From: Streptacidiphilus albus JL83
GTDB taxonomy: Bacteria; Actinomycetota; Actinomycetes; Streptomycetales; Streptomycetaceae
Direction of reading: 5' to 3'
DNA: 64,000 bases
Assembly: GCF_000744705.1 (NCBI RefSeq)
Contig: NZ_JQML01000001.1
Span: 2,046,001-2,110,000 of the forward strand
Positions 63,026-64,000 of this stretch are shown in pieces (within the stretch, counting starts at the first letter, position 1; each line of letters begins with the position of its first letter). Both the position numbers and the translations under genes were made by a program. The notes beneath the pieces were generated by a model. The model made no database searches. It worked only from the letters and a program-made list of their open reading frames with translations, and was not told where the DNA came from.

Positions 63026-64000
63026 ATGGCCGCACGAACCGCCATCAGCGCGGCGCAACTGGACCGCACGCTCGGCGTCTGGCAGCGGGGCCGCGACAGT
63101 GCCTACCGCTCCCTGGCCGGCTCGCTGCGGACGCTGGTGCTGGACGGGCGGGTGCCCGTCGACGTCCGGCTCCCGGCCGAGCGCGAGCTGTCCGCCGTGC
63201 TCGGGGTGAGCCGGACCACGGTCGCCGCCGCGTACGAGGTGCTGCGCACCGAGGGCTTCCTGGCCAGCCGCCGGGGCGCGGGCAGCTGGACCGCCCTGCC
63301 GGCCGGCCGGCCGATGCCGGTGGCCGGCCTCTCCCCGTTCCCGACCGACAGCGGCGGGGTGATCGACCTCGGTGTCGCGGCGCTGTCCGCCCCGGAGCCG
63401 TGGATCACCACCGCGCTCACCGCGGCCGTCGCCGAACTCCCGGCCTACACCCGGACCCACGGGGACTTCCCGCTCGGGCTCCAGGTGCTGCGCCAGGCCG
63501 TCGCCGACCGCTTCGTCCAGCGCGGGCTGCCCACGACGGCGGACCAGATCATGGTGACCAACGGCGCGGCCGGGGCGCTGTCCCTGCTGCTGCGGCAGCT
63601 GGCCGGCCCCGGGGAGCGGATCGCCGTCGAGTCCCCCAGCTACGCCAACGCGCTGCAGGCCATCCGCCTGTGCGGGGCGCGGCCGGTGCCGGTGCCGCTG
63701 GCCGAGGACGGCTGGCGGCTGGACGCCTGGGCCGGCACGCTGCGCGCGGCGGCGCCCTCGCTGGCGTACGTCATCCCGGACTTCCACAATCCGACCGCCC
63801 TGGTGATGCCGGAGGAGCAGCGCGCCGAGCTGGTCTCGCTGGCCCGGGCCACCGGCACCCAGCTGATCGTGGACGAGACCATGGTGGAGCTCTCGCTCGA
63901 CCCGGAGACCCCGCTGCCGCTGCCGCTGGCCGCCTTCGACCGCACCGGCAGCGTGATCACCGTCGGCTCGGCCGGAAAGACCTTCTGGGGCGGGCTGCGG
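63026..64000 (+). CDS. MocR-family PLP-dependent transcriptional regulator (3'-truncated by window)
   Basis: The frame is open to the window end, 325 codons visible. An N-terminal GntR-type winged HTH ('SLAGSLRTLVLDGRVPVDVRLPAERELSAVLGVSRTTVAAAYEVL', core 'LPAERELSAVLGVSRTTV') is joined to an aminotransferase-fold domain. 'NGAAGALSLLLRQL', 'VIPDFHNPTALVMPEEQR', 'LIVDETMVEL' and 'TVGSAGKTFWGGLR' are present; the last carries the PLP Lys close to the window edge. It probably controls the divergent yczE and itself through the 16-bp repeats. Confidence 0.93.
   Translation, partial: MAARTAISAAQLDRTLGVWQRGRDSAYRSLAGSLRTLVLDGRVPVDVRLPAERELSAVLGVSRTTVAAAYEVLRTEGFLASRRGAGSWTALPAGRPMPVAGLSPFPTDSGGVIDLGVAALSAPEPWITTALTAAVAELPAYTRTHGDFPLGLQVLRQAVADRFVQRGLPTTADQIMVTNGAAGALSLLLRQLAGPGERIAVESPSYANALQAIRLCGARPVPVPLAEDGWRLDAWAGTLRAAAPSLAYVIPDFHNPTALVMPEEQRAELVSLARATGTQLIVDETMVELSLDPETPLPLPLAAFDRTGSVITVGSAGKTFWGGLR

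Overview
The window is very GC-rich, with almost every third codon position G or C, many GTG and one TTG start codon, and GAGG/GGAGG-type ribosome binding sites. It carries Streptomyces-type gene families: MaoC-free mycothiol-era TIGR03085, the SAV_6107 HEPN family, a Pls/PosA-type NRPS and a Gln/Pro-rich DivIVA. Together with the order his cluster - dnaE - lspA - ileS - divIVA - sepF - ftsZ - mur genes, this points to the chromosomal core of a Streptomycetaceae actinomycete (Streptomyces, Kitasatospora or Streptacidiphilus). No prophage, IS element, CRISPR array, rRNA or tRNA gene was recognised.

Layout. 1-1745 holds the end of an FtsX-type ABC permease. 1749-10037 is histidine biosynthesis on the minus strand: hisD-hisC-hisB, a 54-residue membrane protein, hisH, priA/hisA, a RidA protein and hisF. 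hisI lies apart, beyond two plus-strand genes. 10180-15874 has a Lon-N-domain protein, a secreted protein, a NYN-domain protein, a two-gene ABC exporter and a DUF2567-like membrane protein. 15969-19517 is dnaE, followed by a small Cys/His protein, a membrane protein and a DsbA-like thioredoxin. 21587-26915 is a minus-strand pair: an M1 aminopeptidase and a 1284-residue single-module NRPS/hexapeptide acyltransferase. 27236-31658 carries a Na+/H+ antiporter, a GNAT, RluD, LspA and DksA/TraR genes. ileS (32199-35336) reads the other way behind a T-box leader. 35695-53812 is the division and cell-wall (dcw) block on the minus strand: rsmH, ftsL-like, ftsI, murE, murF, mraY, murD, ftsW, murG, ftsQ, ftsZ, pgeF, yggS, sepF, yggT, divIVA; murC and ddl are absent. 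54394-59996 has a beta-carbonic anhydrase and a MoxR-DUF58-TgpA operon. 60069-64000 has a DUF3040 protein, a methyltransferase, a HEPN protein, and a yczE membrane gene divergent from a MocR regulator cut by the window end.

How the genes work together. Genes within the his and dcw operons are often joined by ATGA, GTGA or TGATG stop/start overlaps, implying translational coupling. ileS is predicted to be controlled by uncharged tRNA-Ile through a translational T-box with AUC specifier. ftsZ has its own consensus-like promoter surrounded by three GACAC motifs, the known WhiA recognition core. dcw transcription can start from a TTGACC-16-TAAAGT promoter about 280 nt before rsmH.

The most distinctive signals are: in-frame 15-bp tandem repeats in three unrelated genes (hisC N-terminus, NYN protein linker, FtsZ linker) plus an 11/12-bp minisatellite upstream of hisI; three 16-bp direct repeats in the yczE/MocR intergenic region; a 3' relic of an NTF2-like gene behind ileS; a set of predicted leaderless starts; and an lspA whose conserved-looking N-terminus extends upstream of any normal start codon.
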